Assembly: GCF_009807005.1 (NCBI RefSeq)
Contig: NZ_WUBR01000003.1
Span: 372,001 to 436,000 of the forward strand
Direction: 5' to 3'
Length of the DNA stretch: 64,000 bases
Source: Aurantiacibacter rhizosphaerae
GTDB taxonomy: Bacteria; Pseudomonadota; Alphaproteobacteria; Sphingomonadales; Sphingomonadaceae
Below the pieces are notes generated by a model. That model had not been told where the DNA came from. It made no database searches and saw only the letters and a program-made list of their open reading frames with translations. Below, one piece after another: positions 8,678-17,761 of the stretch. The position numbers and the translations under genes are program-made. Each line of letters starts with the position of its first letter. Positions within the stretch are counted from its first letter, which is position 1.

Positions 8678-9787
8678 CTAAAGGCCGTGAGCGGCGGCTA
8701 TCTCGTCAATGATCTGCGATTGCAGCGCGTCAAAGCGCGGCTCTGGCTGCCATTGCAGGGCCAGCTCCAGGAAAGGATCTTCCACGCCGCAGCTTTCATC
8801 CGCCAGCGCCTCCACCAGCGCATGGCCGCAAAACGGCACATAGGCTTCAGCATAACCGCCTTCATGCACGCCCACCAATCGGCCTCCGCACAGGGTTTGC
8901 GCGGCCTCCACCATCGCGCGCGTCATGGCACGATAGCTTTCGCTGTGCAGTTGCATGCGCGCCAGCGGATCAACCGCAGAGCCATCGAGGCCGCTGGCGA
9001 TCACGATCAATTCAGGGCGAAAACGTTCAAGCGCGGGGACCACGATCCGCTCCATCGCCGCCATGTAGGAGGCATGGCCGCCGCCCGGCAGCAGCGGGAT
9101 ATTGATATTGGCACCCTCGCCCTTGCCGCTGCCGCGTTCGTCCGTGCCGGAATAGCCGGGCGGGAAGCAGCGATCCTGATGCAGGGAAATGGTGAGCGTA
9201 TCGGGATCTTCGTAATAGATCGTCTGCGTGCCATTGCCGTGATGCACGTCCCAATCGATAATCGCGACCCGGCCCAGCTGATGCCTGGCGCGCATCGCCT
9301 CCACCGCGATAGGGATGTTGGCCAGCAGGCAGAAGCCCATCGGCGTATCGGGCAGGCAATGGTGGCCCGGCGGTCGGGAGAGGGAATAGGCGTTCTCAAT
9401 CTCGCCACGCAGCACCGCGTCCATCGCGCCTTTCGCAAGCCCGGCCGAAAGCGCGGCAATCTCGAACGATCCGGCGCCGAAGGGCGCGGTCACGCCAAGA
9501 TCGCCGCCGGTCGTATCGCTCAACTGCTGGAATGCATCCAGATAGGTGGCGGGATGGATGCGCGCCATGTCCTCCCGCGTCACCGGTTCTGCAGAGCGCA
9601 TGTCCAGCTTTGCCGCCAGGCCCGACACCTGGATCAGCGACAGCAGGCGACGTTTTGAATCGGGCGATTCAGCAAAGGCCGCGCCCGATGGGGGCTGCAC
9701 CCATCCGCCCACCGGCATCACCAGCGCATGCATGCCGCCGGTGTGCCAGAATGTCTTTTCGTCGGTGAAGAAGCCTGTTCTCGCCAT
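8678..9787 (-). CDS. Class II histone-deacetylase-like amidohydrolase
   Basis: A 369-aa arginase/deacetylase-fold zinc enzyme. It shows the tandem-histidine motif SRPPGHHCLPDTPMGFC (about residue 140), the zinc ligands in IIDWDVHHGNGTQ (about 180) and SGLDGSAVDP (about 268), and the HEGGY catalytic tyrosine (about 312). Bacterial members deacetylate small acylated amines such as acetylpolyamines rather than histones. It is the last gene of the six-gene operon with an amine oxidoreductase and an aldehyde dehydrogenase, so release of a free amine from an N-acyl amine is plausible. The substrate is not determined. Confidence 0.88.
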   Translation of the reverse strand: MARTGFFTDEKTFWHTGGMHALVMPVGGWVQPPSGAAFAESPDSKRRLLSLIQVSGLAAKLDMRSAEPVTREDMARIHPATYLDAFQQLSDTTGGDLGVTAPFGAGSFEIAALSAGLAKGAMDAVLRGEIENAYSLSRPPGHHCLPDTPMGFCLLANIPIAVEAMRARHQLGRVAIIDWDVHHGNGTQTIYYEDPDTLTISLHQDRCFPPGYSGTDERGSGKGEGANINIPLLPGGGHASYMAAMERIVVPALERFRPELIVIASGLDGSAVDPLARMQLHSESYRAMTRAMVEAAQTLCGGRLVGVHEGGYAEAYVPFCGHALVEALADESCGVEDPFLELALQWQPEPRFDALQSQIIDEIAAAHGL

Positions 9788-9809
9788 TGCTCGCCTCTTT
9801 CGTTGTGGA

Positions 9810-11222
9810 TCAGGAAATCATGGTCTGGATATCGGTGTAGGCGTGCAGGCCCTCCTGCCCGAACTCCACGCCGATGCCGGACATCTTCGTTCCGCCGAAT
9901 GGCGCATCGGGGCGGATCATGCCGTGCTGGTTGATCCACACGGTGCCGCATTCCAGGCGCTGCGCCACCGCCTTGGCAGCCTCTGTATCGCTGGACCAGA
10001 CGGAGCCGCCCAGGCCGGTTTCCAGCGCATTTGCCTTGGCTATGGCATCCTCGACGTCGGAATATTTGATGATGGGCAGCACCGGGCCGAACTGCTCCTC
10101 GTCCACCAGCGGGTTGCCATTGTCGAGATCGGCGATGATGGTGAGGGGGAAGAACAATCCATCGTGTTCCCCGCCGCCCAGCAACACGCGGCCTTCCTTC
10201 GCACCGGCATCTGCCAGAGCCTTCACCTTGTCATACTGCATCCGGTTGGCGATCGGCCCCATGACCGAACCTTCGTCCAGCCCGTTGCCCATGGGAATAT
10301 TGGCGGCATAGCTGACCAGCGCATCGCACACCGCGTCATACACATCCTCATGCACATACAGCCGCTTCATCGCGGCGCAGGTCTGGCCCATGTTGATAAA
10401 ACCTGCCCAGAACAGCCCTTCGGCAATGGCGGCGGGATCGACATCGGGCAGCACGATGCCTGCATCGTTCCCGCCCAGTTCCAGCGTCAGGCGCTTCATC
10501 ATCGGGGCGGCGGTGGCGGCAATCTTGCTGCCCGTGGCGGTAGAGCCGGTGAATATGATCTTGCGCACATCCTTGTGCGCAGACATCAGCGCGCCGAGAT
10601 TGGCGGCCTTGTCATCCCCTGTCACCACGTTCACCACGCCTGCGGGCAGCACCTGGTTCATCAGTTCCACCAGCAGCAGCGTGGAAAGCGGCGTGTAGGG
10701 AGAAGGCTTCACGACCACCGTATTGCCGGTGCGGATGGCAGGCAGGATGTGCCAGGTGGCAATCAGCGCAGGCCAGTTCCACGGCGTTATCGATCCCACC
10801 ACGCCAATAGGCTTGCGATGGACGGCTACATTGCCGCCGTCCCCCTCTGCCAGCGTCTGCTCCCCTGCCGCGATGCTGGAGGTGTAGCGCGCCCAGGCGG
10901 CAATTCCGCCAGCTTCGAAGCGGGAGCCGACACCGCCCAGCGGCTTTCCCTGCTCCATGGTGATCAGCCGGGCCAGTTCCTCGGCATGCTCATCCACCTT
11001 GTCCGCAATGGCGAGGCAGGCCGCCGCGCGATCGGCATCGGGCGTGGCGGCCCATGCGGGGAAGGCGGCCTTGGCTGCCGCCACTGCTGTTTCCAGATCG
11101 GCTGCGCTGGCTTGCGGCGCCTCGCCCACGATCTCGCCGGTTGCCGGATTATATACGCTGAAAGTCTCGCTTACCGGATGCTTTGCTCCGTCGATGAACA
11201 TGGCGTATTCCTGATTTTCCAT
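9810..11222 (-). CDS. NAD(P)+-dependent aldehyde dehydrogenase
   Basis: A 470-aa ALDH superfamily enzyme oxidising an aldehyde to the carboxylate. The catalytic cysteine is in NMGQTCAAMKR (about residue 283), the general base glutamate in TLELGGNDAG (about 248), and the substrate/cofactor stretch TPWNWPALIA at about 145. GGAG precedes the ATG. It lies 15 bp after the permease gene and 22 bp before the deacetylase-like gene. In this operon the likely substrate is the aldehyde made by the FAD oxidoreductase; indole-3-acetaldehyde to indole-3-acetate would link it to the IAA genes, which is inference. Confidence 0.9.
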   Translation of the reverse strand: MENQEYAMFIDGAKHPVSETFSVYNPATGEIVGEAPQASAADLETAVAAAKAAFPAWAATPDADRAAACLAIADKVDEHAEELARLITMEQGKPLGGVGSRFEAGGIAAWARYTSSIAAGEQTLAEGDGGNVAVHRKPIGVVGSITPWNWPALIATWHILPAIRTGNTVVVKPSPYTPLSTLLLVELMNQVLPAGVVNVVTGDDKAANLGALMSAHKDVRKIIFTGSTATGSKIAATAAPMMKRLTLELGGNDAGIVLPDVDPAAIAEGLFWAGFINMGQTCAAMKRLYVHEDVYDAVCDALVSYAANIPMGNGLDEGSVMGPIANRMQYDKVKALADAGAKEGRVLLGGGEHDGLFFPLTIIADLDNGNPLVDEEQFGPVLPIIKYSDVEDAIAKANALETGLGGSVWSSDTEAAKAVAQRLECGTVWINQHGMIRPDAPFGGTKMSGIGVEFGQEGLHAYTDIQTMIS

Positions 11223-11237
11223 AGCAATCTCCAGCGA

Positions 11238-12680
11238 TCAGCTCGCTTCTTGGGTGAGGGGGGTGGCCGGATGGCGCGTCGATTTGCGCCGCATGGCAAG
11301 AGCCGCGCCAACCAGGCCGACGGTAACAATCACATAGGGGAAGGCGTTGACCACGGGGCTGTCCGATCCGGCCAGCTGGGTAAGGTTGGTCACCACCAGC
11401 CACAGCAGCGCAATCAGGCCGATGATCGAAAGGGCAGGGGCAAGCACGGTGGCCCACAACCCGCCCGAATGCTCCGGCCCGCGGAAGAACACGATCACCG
11501 CCAGCGATACCAGCACCTGCACAGCAAGAATGCCGATCACGCCCAGCGCCGCCATCCAGGCGAACACCACGCTATAGGGGTCCTGCCCGCCCAGCATGAA
11601 GGCCAGCACGATCAGCGCAGCCATGCCGCTTTGAACGGCGCCAGCGATATAGGGAGAGCCGTGGCGGGGATGCACGCGGGTAAGGGCGCGGGGCAGAATG
11701 CCTTCGCTGCCCATGGCGTGCAGATAGCGGGCGATGGTGCTGTGGATGGAAAGAACGCAGGCAAACAGGCTGGTGATCAGCAGCACATTGGTAAGCTCTA
11801 CCGCCCAGCCGCCCAGCTTTTCGGCAACGGCGTTGAAGTAGAAATTATCTAGATCCCCCAGCGCGGCGGCGGAAACCTGCGTCGGCCCGTAGAACTGCAC
11901 CACGGACCAGGTGGAAAAGGCGTAGAACAGCGCGATCAGGGAGACGGCGATATAGGTGGCGCGCGGGATTGTGCGTTCCGGGTTTTCAGCCTCTCCTGCA
12001 AAGATGGTCGCCGCCTCGAACCCGATGAAGGACCCCACCACGAACACCAGCGTCACGCCCAGGCTTGGCACCAGTACGGTGTCGGGCGCGAAGGAGGTGA
12101 AGCCCAGCCCTTCCGGCCCGCCGCCCGACAGCACGATGGAAATGTTGAGCACCATCAGCACGGCAACCTCTGCCACAAGGCACAGGCCCAGAACCCGCCC
12201 GCTCAGCGCGACGTTGCGCTGGCCAAGGGCGAACACCAGCACAACGGCACCAAGCGCGCAGGCCCACCACGGCAGATCCAGCCCGAAGCGGGCAAGGGTG
12301 CCGCCAAGGAAGACGCCGAACAGCGCATAGATGGCGATCTGGATAGCGGTGTAGGTGACGATGGCGATCATCGCCCCGCCAACGCCAGCGGGCCATCCCA
12401 GCCCCTTGGCGATATAGACGTAAAAGGCCCCTGAATCGCCGACATAGCGGGTCATGGCGGTGAAGCCGGATATGAACACCAGATACAATACGCCAACCAG
12501 CACAAAGGCACCGGGCACCCCGGCGCCATTGCCGAAGGCAAAGCCGGCAGGCGTGGCCCCGATCACCGCTGCCAGCGGCGCGGCCGCGGCAATCACGAAG
12601 AACACGATGTGGGTAAGGCTGATGGAGTTCCTGGCGAGCTTTCCAGCGCCATCGCTTGCGTGGGGCGTATCGTGGGACAT
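11238..12680 (-). CDS. APC-family amine/amino-acid permease
   Basis: A 480-aa inner-membrane transporter of the amino acid-polyamine-organocation superfamily with about 12-14 hydrophobic helices. N-terminal SLTHIVFFVIAAAAPLAAVIG and the GSFIGFEAATIFAGEAENPERTIPRA segment (about residue 225) are typical of the superfamily. The start overlaps the stop of the FAD oxidoreductase (TGATG), with AAGGA inside the end of that gene. It probably imports the amine or amino acid that the operon oxidises. Confidence 0.9.
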   Translation of the reverse strand: MSHDTPHASDGAGKLARNSISLTHIVFFVIAAAAPLAAVIGATPAGFAFGNGAGVPGAFVLVGVLYLVFISGFTAMTRYVGDSGAFYVYIAKGLGWPAGVGGAMIAIVTYTAIQIAIYALFGVFLGGTLARFGLDLPWWACALGAVVLVFALGQRNVALSGRVLGLCLVAEVAVLMVLNISIVLSGGGPEGLGFTSFAPDTVLVPSLGVTLVFVVGSFIGFEAATIFAGEAENPERTIPRATYIAVSLIALFYAFSTWSVVQFYGPTQVSAAALGDLDNFYFNAVAEKLGGWAVELTNVLLITSLFACVLSIHSTIARYLHAMGSEGILPRALTRVHPRHGSPYIAGAVQSGMAALIVLAFMLGGQDPYSVVFAWMAALGVIGILAVQVLVSLAVIVFFRGPEHSGGLWATVLAPALSIIGLIALLWLVVTNLTQLAGSDSPVVNAFPYVIVTVGLVGAALAMRRKSTRHPATPLTQEAS

Positions 12681-14011
12681 CAGGGTTCCTTGCTGTCAGC
12701 GCCGGCAGATCGGGCGGTGAAGCGCGAAAGACGGTAGGGGGCGGGATCGACTAGCGGGGCGTGACCGGTGGCAATATCGGCGGCGAGCTGGCCTGCGGCT
12801 GGCCCGGTGCCAAAGCCGTGGCCCGAAAACCCTGTGGCAAGGGTTAGGCCGGGCTTCGCGGCAACCTCGTCAATCACCGGATTGTTGTCCGGCGTTATAT
12901 CCATCGTTCCGGCCCAGCTTTGCGCGATTTCGGCCTTGGCGAAGGCGGGCCAGGCGGCAGCGCAATTGGCCAAAGCCTCTCGCGCGATATCCGCATTGGC
13001 GTCGGGATCGGTGATGCGTGTCAGTTCAAAGGGGGATGTGCTGTCCCCGGTCCAGCGCCGCGGGCTGTTCCAGTCATCCAGAAACGGCTTACCCAGTTGA
13101 TAGCGCAGCATGCCTGCCGCGTGCTTCAGCATACCCCAGTATTTCGTCCCGATCAGCAGGTGATCCAGCGTGATCGGCGCGCCCAGAGCGGCGCGGTGGG
13201 TGATGACGAAGCCGCCATCGGCATGCTTGCGGAATGAGAAGTCCGGCGCGCCCACGGCGATATCGGTCGGCCCGTCCATCGGGGCTGTGCGCAGGGCGTA
13301 GCAGATCAGCGGCAGCGTGGGGTACGCCACGCCCAGATTGTCCAGGAACCGCCGCGATCCCATGCCGCCTGCCAGGATAACGTGATCGGCCGCGATCTCG
13401 CCCCGCTCCGTCACCACGCCGCGCACCTGCCCGCCACTGGTGGAAAGGGTGCGCACCGCGCAGTTCTCGATAATTTGTGCGCCTTTTTCCATGGCGGCGC
13501 GGGCGATCATGGAACTGGCCAGCGTCGGCTCGGCATAGCCATCGCTGGGGGTGTAGACGCCGCCCTGCCAGCGCACCGTTCCGCCCGGAACCAGCGCGTC
13601 CACCTCGTCTGCGGTCAGCAGGCGGCTGTCGGGGGAGACTTCGCGCGCCGCCTCGACCCAGTTGCTGTACATTGCCATCTCAGCGTCGCTGCCAGCAACG
13701 AACATGATGCCGTTGCGGCGATAGCCAAGATCGGAGCCGACGCGTTCCGGCATTTTTGCCCACAGAGTGTCCGCCGCGGCGGCGATTGGCACATCGGCCA
13801 CGGCGCGGTTGGTCTTGCGGATCCAGCCCAAATTGCGGGACGATTGTTCTGCGGCAATCCGGCCCTTTTCCAGCACCACGGCGGGTATCCCCCGCTCTGC
13901 CAAGGTGAGCGCCGCCGTCAGCCCCACGATCCCGCCGCCGATGATCGCCACGCTGGTGGAGCGCGGCATTTCCTGCGACGTGGTGACGGGGGATATGGCT
14001 GGGGCCGGCAT
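12680..14011 (-). CDS. FAD-dependent amine oxidoreductase (DAO/DadA-PuuB type)
   Basis: A 443-aa flavoenzyme of the D-amino-acid oxidase superfamily. The Rossmann dinucleotide motif is VAIIGGGIVGLTAAL (residues ~21-35). The C-terminal WAGTMDITPDNNPVID and GFSGHGFGTGPAAGQL segments are typical of glycine oxidase/gamma-glutamylputrescine oxidase relatives. AAGGA precedes the ATG at 14011. It probably converts a primary or secondary amine to an imine/aldehyde. Its neighbours (Rid protein, OCD-family protein, ALDH, permease) fit arylalkylamine or polyamine oxidation; from memory, similar pairings occur in pseudomonad tyramine (tyn) clusters, which I could not check. Confidence 0.85.
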   Translation of the reverse strand: MPAPAISPVTTSQEMPRSTSVAIIGGGIVGLTAALTLAERGIPAVVLEKGRIAAEQSSRNLGWIRKTNRAVADVPIAAAADTLWAKMPERVGSDLGYRRNGIMFVAGSDAEMAMYSNWVEAAREVSPDSRLLTADEVDALVPGGTVRWQGGVYTPSDGYAEPTLASSMIARAAMEKGAQIIENCAVRTLSTSGGQVRGVVTERGEIAADHVILAGGMGSRRFLDNLGVAYPTLPLICYALRTAPMDGPTDIAVGAPDFSFRKHADGGFVITHRAALGAPITLDHLLIGTKYWGMLKHAAGMLRYQLGKPFLDDWNSPRRWTGDSTSPFELTRITDPDANADIAREALANCAAAWPAFAKAEIAQSWAGTMDITPDNNPVIDEVAAKPGLTLATGFSGHGFGTGPAAGQLAADIATGHAPLVDPAPYRLSRFTARSAGADSKEP

Positions 14012-14049
14012 GGGGCCTATCCTTGCCTGGGGGTGATCATGGGCATCCC

Positions 14050-14472
14050 TCAGCGCGCCAGCGAGACGGTTTCGGCTGGCAAATCCGCCGCGCCGCGCCA
14101 GGCCGTCACCTCGATTTCCACCTTGTAGGCATCGGATGCCATCGGCGGGCAGGTGACGGTGGTGACAGGATCGATGCCGCGAAATTTCGCGCCGTGCACT
14201 TCCATCACCGCATAGGCATCGTCTGCGGATTTCAGATACACCCGCGTCTGCACCACATCCGCCAGGCCCGAACCTACGGCTTCCAGCGCGCGCTCTATAT
14301 TGGTGAAAACCTGGTGCGTCTGCTCCAGCAGGTCTTCGGGAATTTCCTGCGTGTCAGGATTGCGCCCGGCGGTGTTGGATAACAAGATCCAGTCACCCAC
14401 TGCCACGGCGCGTGAATAGCTGGAAAACTCTTCCAGCTTGCTGCCGGATTTTACCCTGGTGATCTTGGTCAT
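14050..14472 (-). CDS. Rid (YjgF/YER057c) family protein lacking the deaminase arginine
   Basis: A 140-aa chorismate-mutase-like fold protein of the Rid superfamily. RidA itself hydrolyses reactive enamine/imine intermediates. The family core is visible in NTAGRNPDTQEIPEDLLEQ, VVQTRVYLKS and YKVEIEVTAW. Where RidA has the catalytic arginine (PAR before the last strand), this protein reads DPVTTVTCP, so it is probably a non-archetypal Rid subfamily without classical imine deaminase activity. I chose the ATG at 14472 because AGGAG is 9 bases upstream; 14478 is the alternative. Its place between the amine oxidoreductase and OCD genes suggests a role with imine products. Confidence 0.82.
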   Translation of the reverse strand: MTKITRVKSGSKLEEFSSYSRAVAVGDWILLSNTAGRNPDTQEIPEDLLEQTHQVFTNIERALEAVGSGLADVVQTRVYLKSADDAYAVMEVHGAKFRGIDPVTTVTCPPMASDAYKVEIEVTAWRGAADLPAETVSLAR

Positions 14473-14501
14473 GGCCATTGGCTCCTGTCTCGTCGCCGCG
14501 C

Positions 14502-15641
14502 TCAACGCAGGACGGGTTCGTCCCACAGCTTCAGCTTGGTGCCGATGCCGCGAGCGATTGCATTGCGATAAATCTTGGTGCCCCAGGCCACGTCCTCCAC
14601 CGGCATGCCGCCGACGGACAGGATGATGATTTCCTCGTCATTGTTGCGGCCCGGCGAGTCTCCGGCGCAGATCGCGCCGAGATCTTCCAGTTGGTCTTCC
14701 GTCATCTTGCCCTGCTCGATCATGTCCATGAAGCGCACGCCGATCACGGGGATATGGTTGTGGGCAGGGCGGGGAACCTCCTCGAACCAGGCCTTGTAGA
14801 GACCGATATTGTCCATCACCTTGCGGACATCGGCCTGCTCCATGCCTGCGTCGATCTCGCAATAGGCAGGCATGGACAGGAAGCAGCCAGCTTTCAGCCA
14901 TTCGCGTTTGACGAGGGGATATTTCTTCGGGTCGCCCGTCTCTCCGGACGAGCAATAGGTGACGATATCCGCATCGCGGCACAGCGTTTCCAGATCGTCG
15001 ACCATTTCGATTTCGGTGATCTGCGGATATTCCTCGCGCGTCCAGGCGATGAAGCCATCGATGCTCTTCTGGCTGCGGCCCAGGATTTTCAGCGTATCGA
15101 TCGCGGGGCAGGTTGCCATGAACGCGGCCAGGGACGTCTTGCCCATCACGCCGGGCCCCTGCAGGCCGACGACGCGGGAATCCTTGCGCGCAAGGTGGCG
15201 CGCGCCCACTCCGGGAACGGCGCCCGTGCGATAGGCGGACAGCAGATTGGCCGACATATAGGCCAGCGGTGCGCTGGTGTCGGCATCGTTGAGGGTGAAC
15301 ATCAGGATTGAGCGGGGCAGCCCCTTCTCCCGATTGGCAATGTTGGAGCCGTACCATTTGACGCCCGCCGTGCCGTAATCGCCGCCCAGATAGGCGGGCA
15401 TGGCCATGAAGCGCCGGTCTGCCGTTGGCTTAGGCATGGTCGGAAAGGGGGAGAATTCGGGGAATGTAATCATCGCCCCGTGGCTGTCGCTGTTGGGCCC
15501 GGCCATGCGATAATCGCCCGTGTGCAGCAGCACGAACATATCTTCGATGGTATCGACACAGTCGGCCATGTCGGTGACACCGGCTTCAATCATATCGGCT
15601 TCGTTGAGGTAGATGAAGTCGATTGCAGGAAGGTCAGTCAT
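14502..15641 (-). CDS. Ornithine cyclodeaminase/mu-crystallin family protein
   Basis: A 379-aa NAD(P)-dependent OCD/mu-crystallin-type protein. It shows AGVKWYGSN (about 100), SANLLSAYRTGAVPGVGARHLA (about 135) and the nucleotide-binding LQGPGVMGKTSLAAF (about 160). Members include ornithine cyclodeaminase, ketimine reductases and alanine dehydrogenase; this one is longer than typical OCD (~320-350 aa). It is first in the amine operon and carries operator copy B 84-102 bp upstream. From memory, similar OCD-like proteins are named as tyramine oxidase subunit B in tyn-type clusters. Imine reduction or an auxiliary oxidase subunit are both possible. Confidence 0.85.
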   Translation of the reverse strand: MTDLPAIDFIYLNEADMIEAGVTDMADCVDTIEDMFVLLHTGDYRMAGPNSDSHGAMITFPEFSPFPTMPKPTADRRFMAMPAYLGGDYGTAGVKWYGSNIANREKGLPRSILMFTLNDADTSAPLAYMSANLLSAYRTGAVPGVGARHLARKDSRVVGLQGPGVMGKTSLAAFMATCPAIDTLKILGRSQKSIDGFIAWTREEYPQITEIEMVDDLETLCRDADIVTYCSSGETGDPKKYPLVKREWLKAGCFLSMPAYCEIDAGMEQADVRKVMDNIGLYKAWFEEVPRPAHNHIPVIGVRFMDMIEQGKMTEDQLEDLGAICAGDSPGRNNDEEIIILSVGGMPVEDVAWGTKIYRNAIARGIGTKLKLWDEPVLR

Positions 15642-15724
15642 TTGGTCTTATCCTTGAACGCTACGATGCCCTGACAAACACTGGTTTGCACCGCGGGCGG
15701 CTCCCGCAACAAAACTTGCCACAT

Positions 15725-15743
15725 TAACGTGAAAAGTCAACTA
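15725..15743. promoter_or_regulatory. Operator copy B of the shared 19-bp motif
   Basis: TAACGTGAAAAGTCAACTA lies 84-102 bp upstream of the OCD-family gene that opens the six-gene amine operon. It matches the consensus TAACGTGAATATTCAACTA at 16 of 19 positions, with an ACGTGA half-site in full. Confidence 0.7.
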
Positions 15744-15789
15744 TTGTGTTGTAACGTTGCTGCACGTGTCGCAACGGGCCTTTTACGCG

Positions 15790-17601
15790 TTATTTATCAA
15801 CGGCTTGTGCCTGATAAACCAGCTCGCCCTCGATATATGTGCGCAGCACCGATGTGGCATGCACGGTGGTGATCGGCGCCGTCAGCGGATTGCGATCGAT
15901 CAGGATCAGGTCGGCGATCTTGCCCGGTTCTATCGTGCCCACCAGTTCGCCCGACCCGTGCTGGCGCGCGCCGTTGATGGTGAAGATCTCCAGCGCTTCT
16001 GCAATGTCGATTGCCTCTGCCGCGCCGTTCACATCCTGCGGATCGCTTTCTCCCGGAATGCTTCGGGTCACCAGCGTTTCCATGGCGATCCACGGATTGG
16101 CAGAGGGGATTACCGCCCAGTCCGATCCCGCCACCACCAGCGCGCCTGTATCCAGCCCTTCGCGCACGGGCCATGTACGGTCCGCCCTTTCCATGCCGAT
16201 GGCGTTTCGCACATCGGAAAGGACAGGCGTGGGGAACCACAGATAAGGCGAATATTCCAGCGTCGCCCTAAGCCCCACGGCCCGCTGAAGGTCCGCATTA
16301 TCGACATAGGTCAGATGCGCCACATCGTGAGTTGGGCCACCCGGCCCATTGGCCAGCCGGGCGTGTTCGATCGCATCGAAGGCAACGCGCGCAGCCCAGT
16401 CTCCCGTGGCATGATACTTCACCGTCACGCCCATCGCATCCATGCGCGCGGTGAAATCATTCAGCTCCGCCGGGTCTAGGATCAGGAGGCCACGCGCTGG
16501 CTCTTTCACCGTGCCATCCGGTCCCGGTTCATAAGGCTGCAGCATCGCCGCCGTGTGCCCTTCGGTGGGCACGCCATCGAGGAAGGTCTTGGCGCAATCC
16601 AGCCGGAAACGCGCGCGGTCAAATTCGTGGCGGCGGTTCATATAGCTGTCGAACAGGGCGTGATCTTCGGCCTCCACCCCCCAGGGAAAGCATCCGCGAA
16701 CACGCATCTGCAATTGACCGGCATCGGCCAGATCAAGATAGGCCTGCACCGAATCGGGCGCGGCCACGGCATCGGTGATAGAGGTTACGCCGTAGGACAG
16801 CAGCAGGTTCATCGCGCCGCGCATCGCTTCTGCATTGATCTCTCGCGTGATGGGCGGCGCGATCCGCTCCACCAGGCTCGTCGCCGTTTCGCGCAGCACG
16901 CCGGTGGGATTGCCGTCGCCATCGCGTTCGATCAATCCGCCCGCCGGATCGGGCGTATCGGCAGTGATGCCCGCGGCTTCCAGCGCGGCGGAATTCACCC
17001 ACAATGCATGCATCGACATGTCGTTCAGCATAACGGGATTATCGGGCGATACCGCGTCCAGCAGGCTGCGATCTGGGGCGGTGTCTCCCAATGCGGCGGC
17101 GATCCATTGCCCACCTCTGATCCATTCGCCAGGCTCGGCCTCGCTTGCGCAATTGGCCACGGTGGAAAGCACCACCTCCAGCGGTGAACCCTGCTCGAAC
17201 CGGCAGGAGATGAGGCTTAGCCCGCCCATCAGCGGGTGAATGTGCACGTCGTGCAATCCGGGCATCAGCGTTGCGCCATCCATGTCGACGACACCATCCG
17301 CATCGTGCGGAAGCGACAGCACGTCTTCATCGGACCCTACGGCAAGGATCACCCCGTTGCGCACGGCCACCGCCTCTGCCGTGCCATCGGGCGTCAGCAC
17401 CGTGCCGTTCACGAAAACGAGATCGGCTGGCGCGGGTTCTGGCGCCTGCGTTGATGCCTGTGCCGCACCTGCCAGTACGCCGGACGCGGCCAAAAGCGCC
17501 GCCGCTGTTCCAATGCGCCGCTGTAATCGGCAAGGCAGGGCCGGGTTGGAAAGCAGCCCGCAGAAACGGGCAAGGTTCTGAACGGTAAGGGGAAAGGACA
17601 T
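15790..17601 (-). CDS. Exported metal-dependent amidohydrolase, YtcJ-like
   Basis: A 603-aa amidohydrolase-superfamily enzyme of the YtcJ/imidazolonepropionase-related group. The beta-1 metal motif is LMPGLHDVHIHPL (about residue 90). Later histidines occur in VKYHATGDWAAR and AHLTYVDN, and the C-terminal SDWAVIPSANPW supplies the aspartate. The N-terminus (residues 1-47) has a basic region and a hydrophobic stretch ending GAAQAS, suggesting export. The start at 17601 is preceded by AAGGAG; the upstream ATG is less likely. It is monocistronic, with operator copy C 89-107 bp upstream and shared with the divergent luxR. It could release substrates from N-acyl or amide conjugates in the periplasm. 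Confidence 0.82.
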   Translation of the reverse strand: MSFPLTVQNLARFCGLLSNPALPCRLQRRIGTAAALLAASGVLAGAAQASTQAPEPAPADLVFVNGTVLTPDGTAEAVAVRNGVILAVGSDEDVLSLPHDADGVVDMDGATLMPGLHDVHIHPLMGGLSLISCRFEQGSPLEVVLSTVANCASEAEPGEWIRGGQWIAAALGDTAPDRSLLDAVSPDNPVMLNDMSMHALWVNSAALEAAGITADTPDPAGGLIERDGDGNPTGVLRETATSLVERIAPPITREINAEAMRGAMNLLLSYGVTSITDAVAAPDSVQAYLDLADAGQLQMRVRGCFPWGVEAEDHALFDSYMNRRHEFDRARFRLDCAKTFLDGVPTEGHTAAMLQPYEPGPDGTVKEPARGLLILDPAELNDFTARMDAMGVTVKYHATGDWAARVAFDAIEHARLANGPGGPTHDVAHLTYVDNADLQRAVGLRATLEYSPYLWFPTPVLSDVRNAIGMERADRTWPVREGLDTGALVVAGSDWAVIPSANPWIAMETLVTRSIPGESDPQDVNGAAEAIDIAEALEIFTINGARQHGSGELVGTIEPGKIADLILIDRNPLTAPITTVHATSVLRTYIEGELVYQAQAVDK

Positions 17602-17689
17602 TGCGGCTCCTTGCAGAAATGCGTCTGCATCCAATCTGTGGCCTCAGCCGACGGCCCGCATCGCCCAAATGGGTGCAAAAACGGTTTAC

Positions 17690-17708
17690 ATACGTGAATA
17701 TTCACCTA
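17690..17708. promoter_or_regulatory. Operator copy C of the shared 19-bp motif
   Basis: ATACGTGAATATTCACCTA lies between the divergent amidohydrolase (start 17601) and luxR-type gene (start 17762), positioned to affect both. GTGAATATTCAC is a perfect 12-bp palindrome. Confidence 0.7.
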
Positions 17709-17761
17709 ATCTGTCTGCGCACCAACGACGAGTCTGTAACGCGACGGAGGTCATTTCTGGA

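Noticed and set aside
17669..17761. Upstream ATG of the luxR-type gene (17669)
   Set aside because: It would place operator C inside the gene. The GTG at 17762 has GGAGG before it and better family fit.
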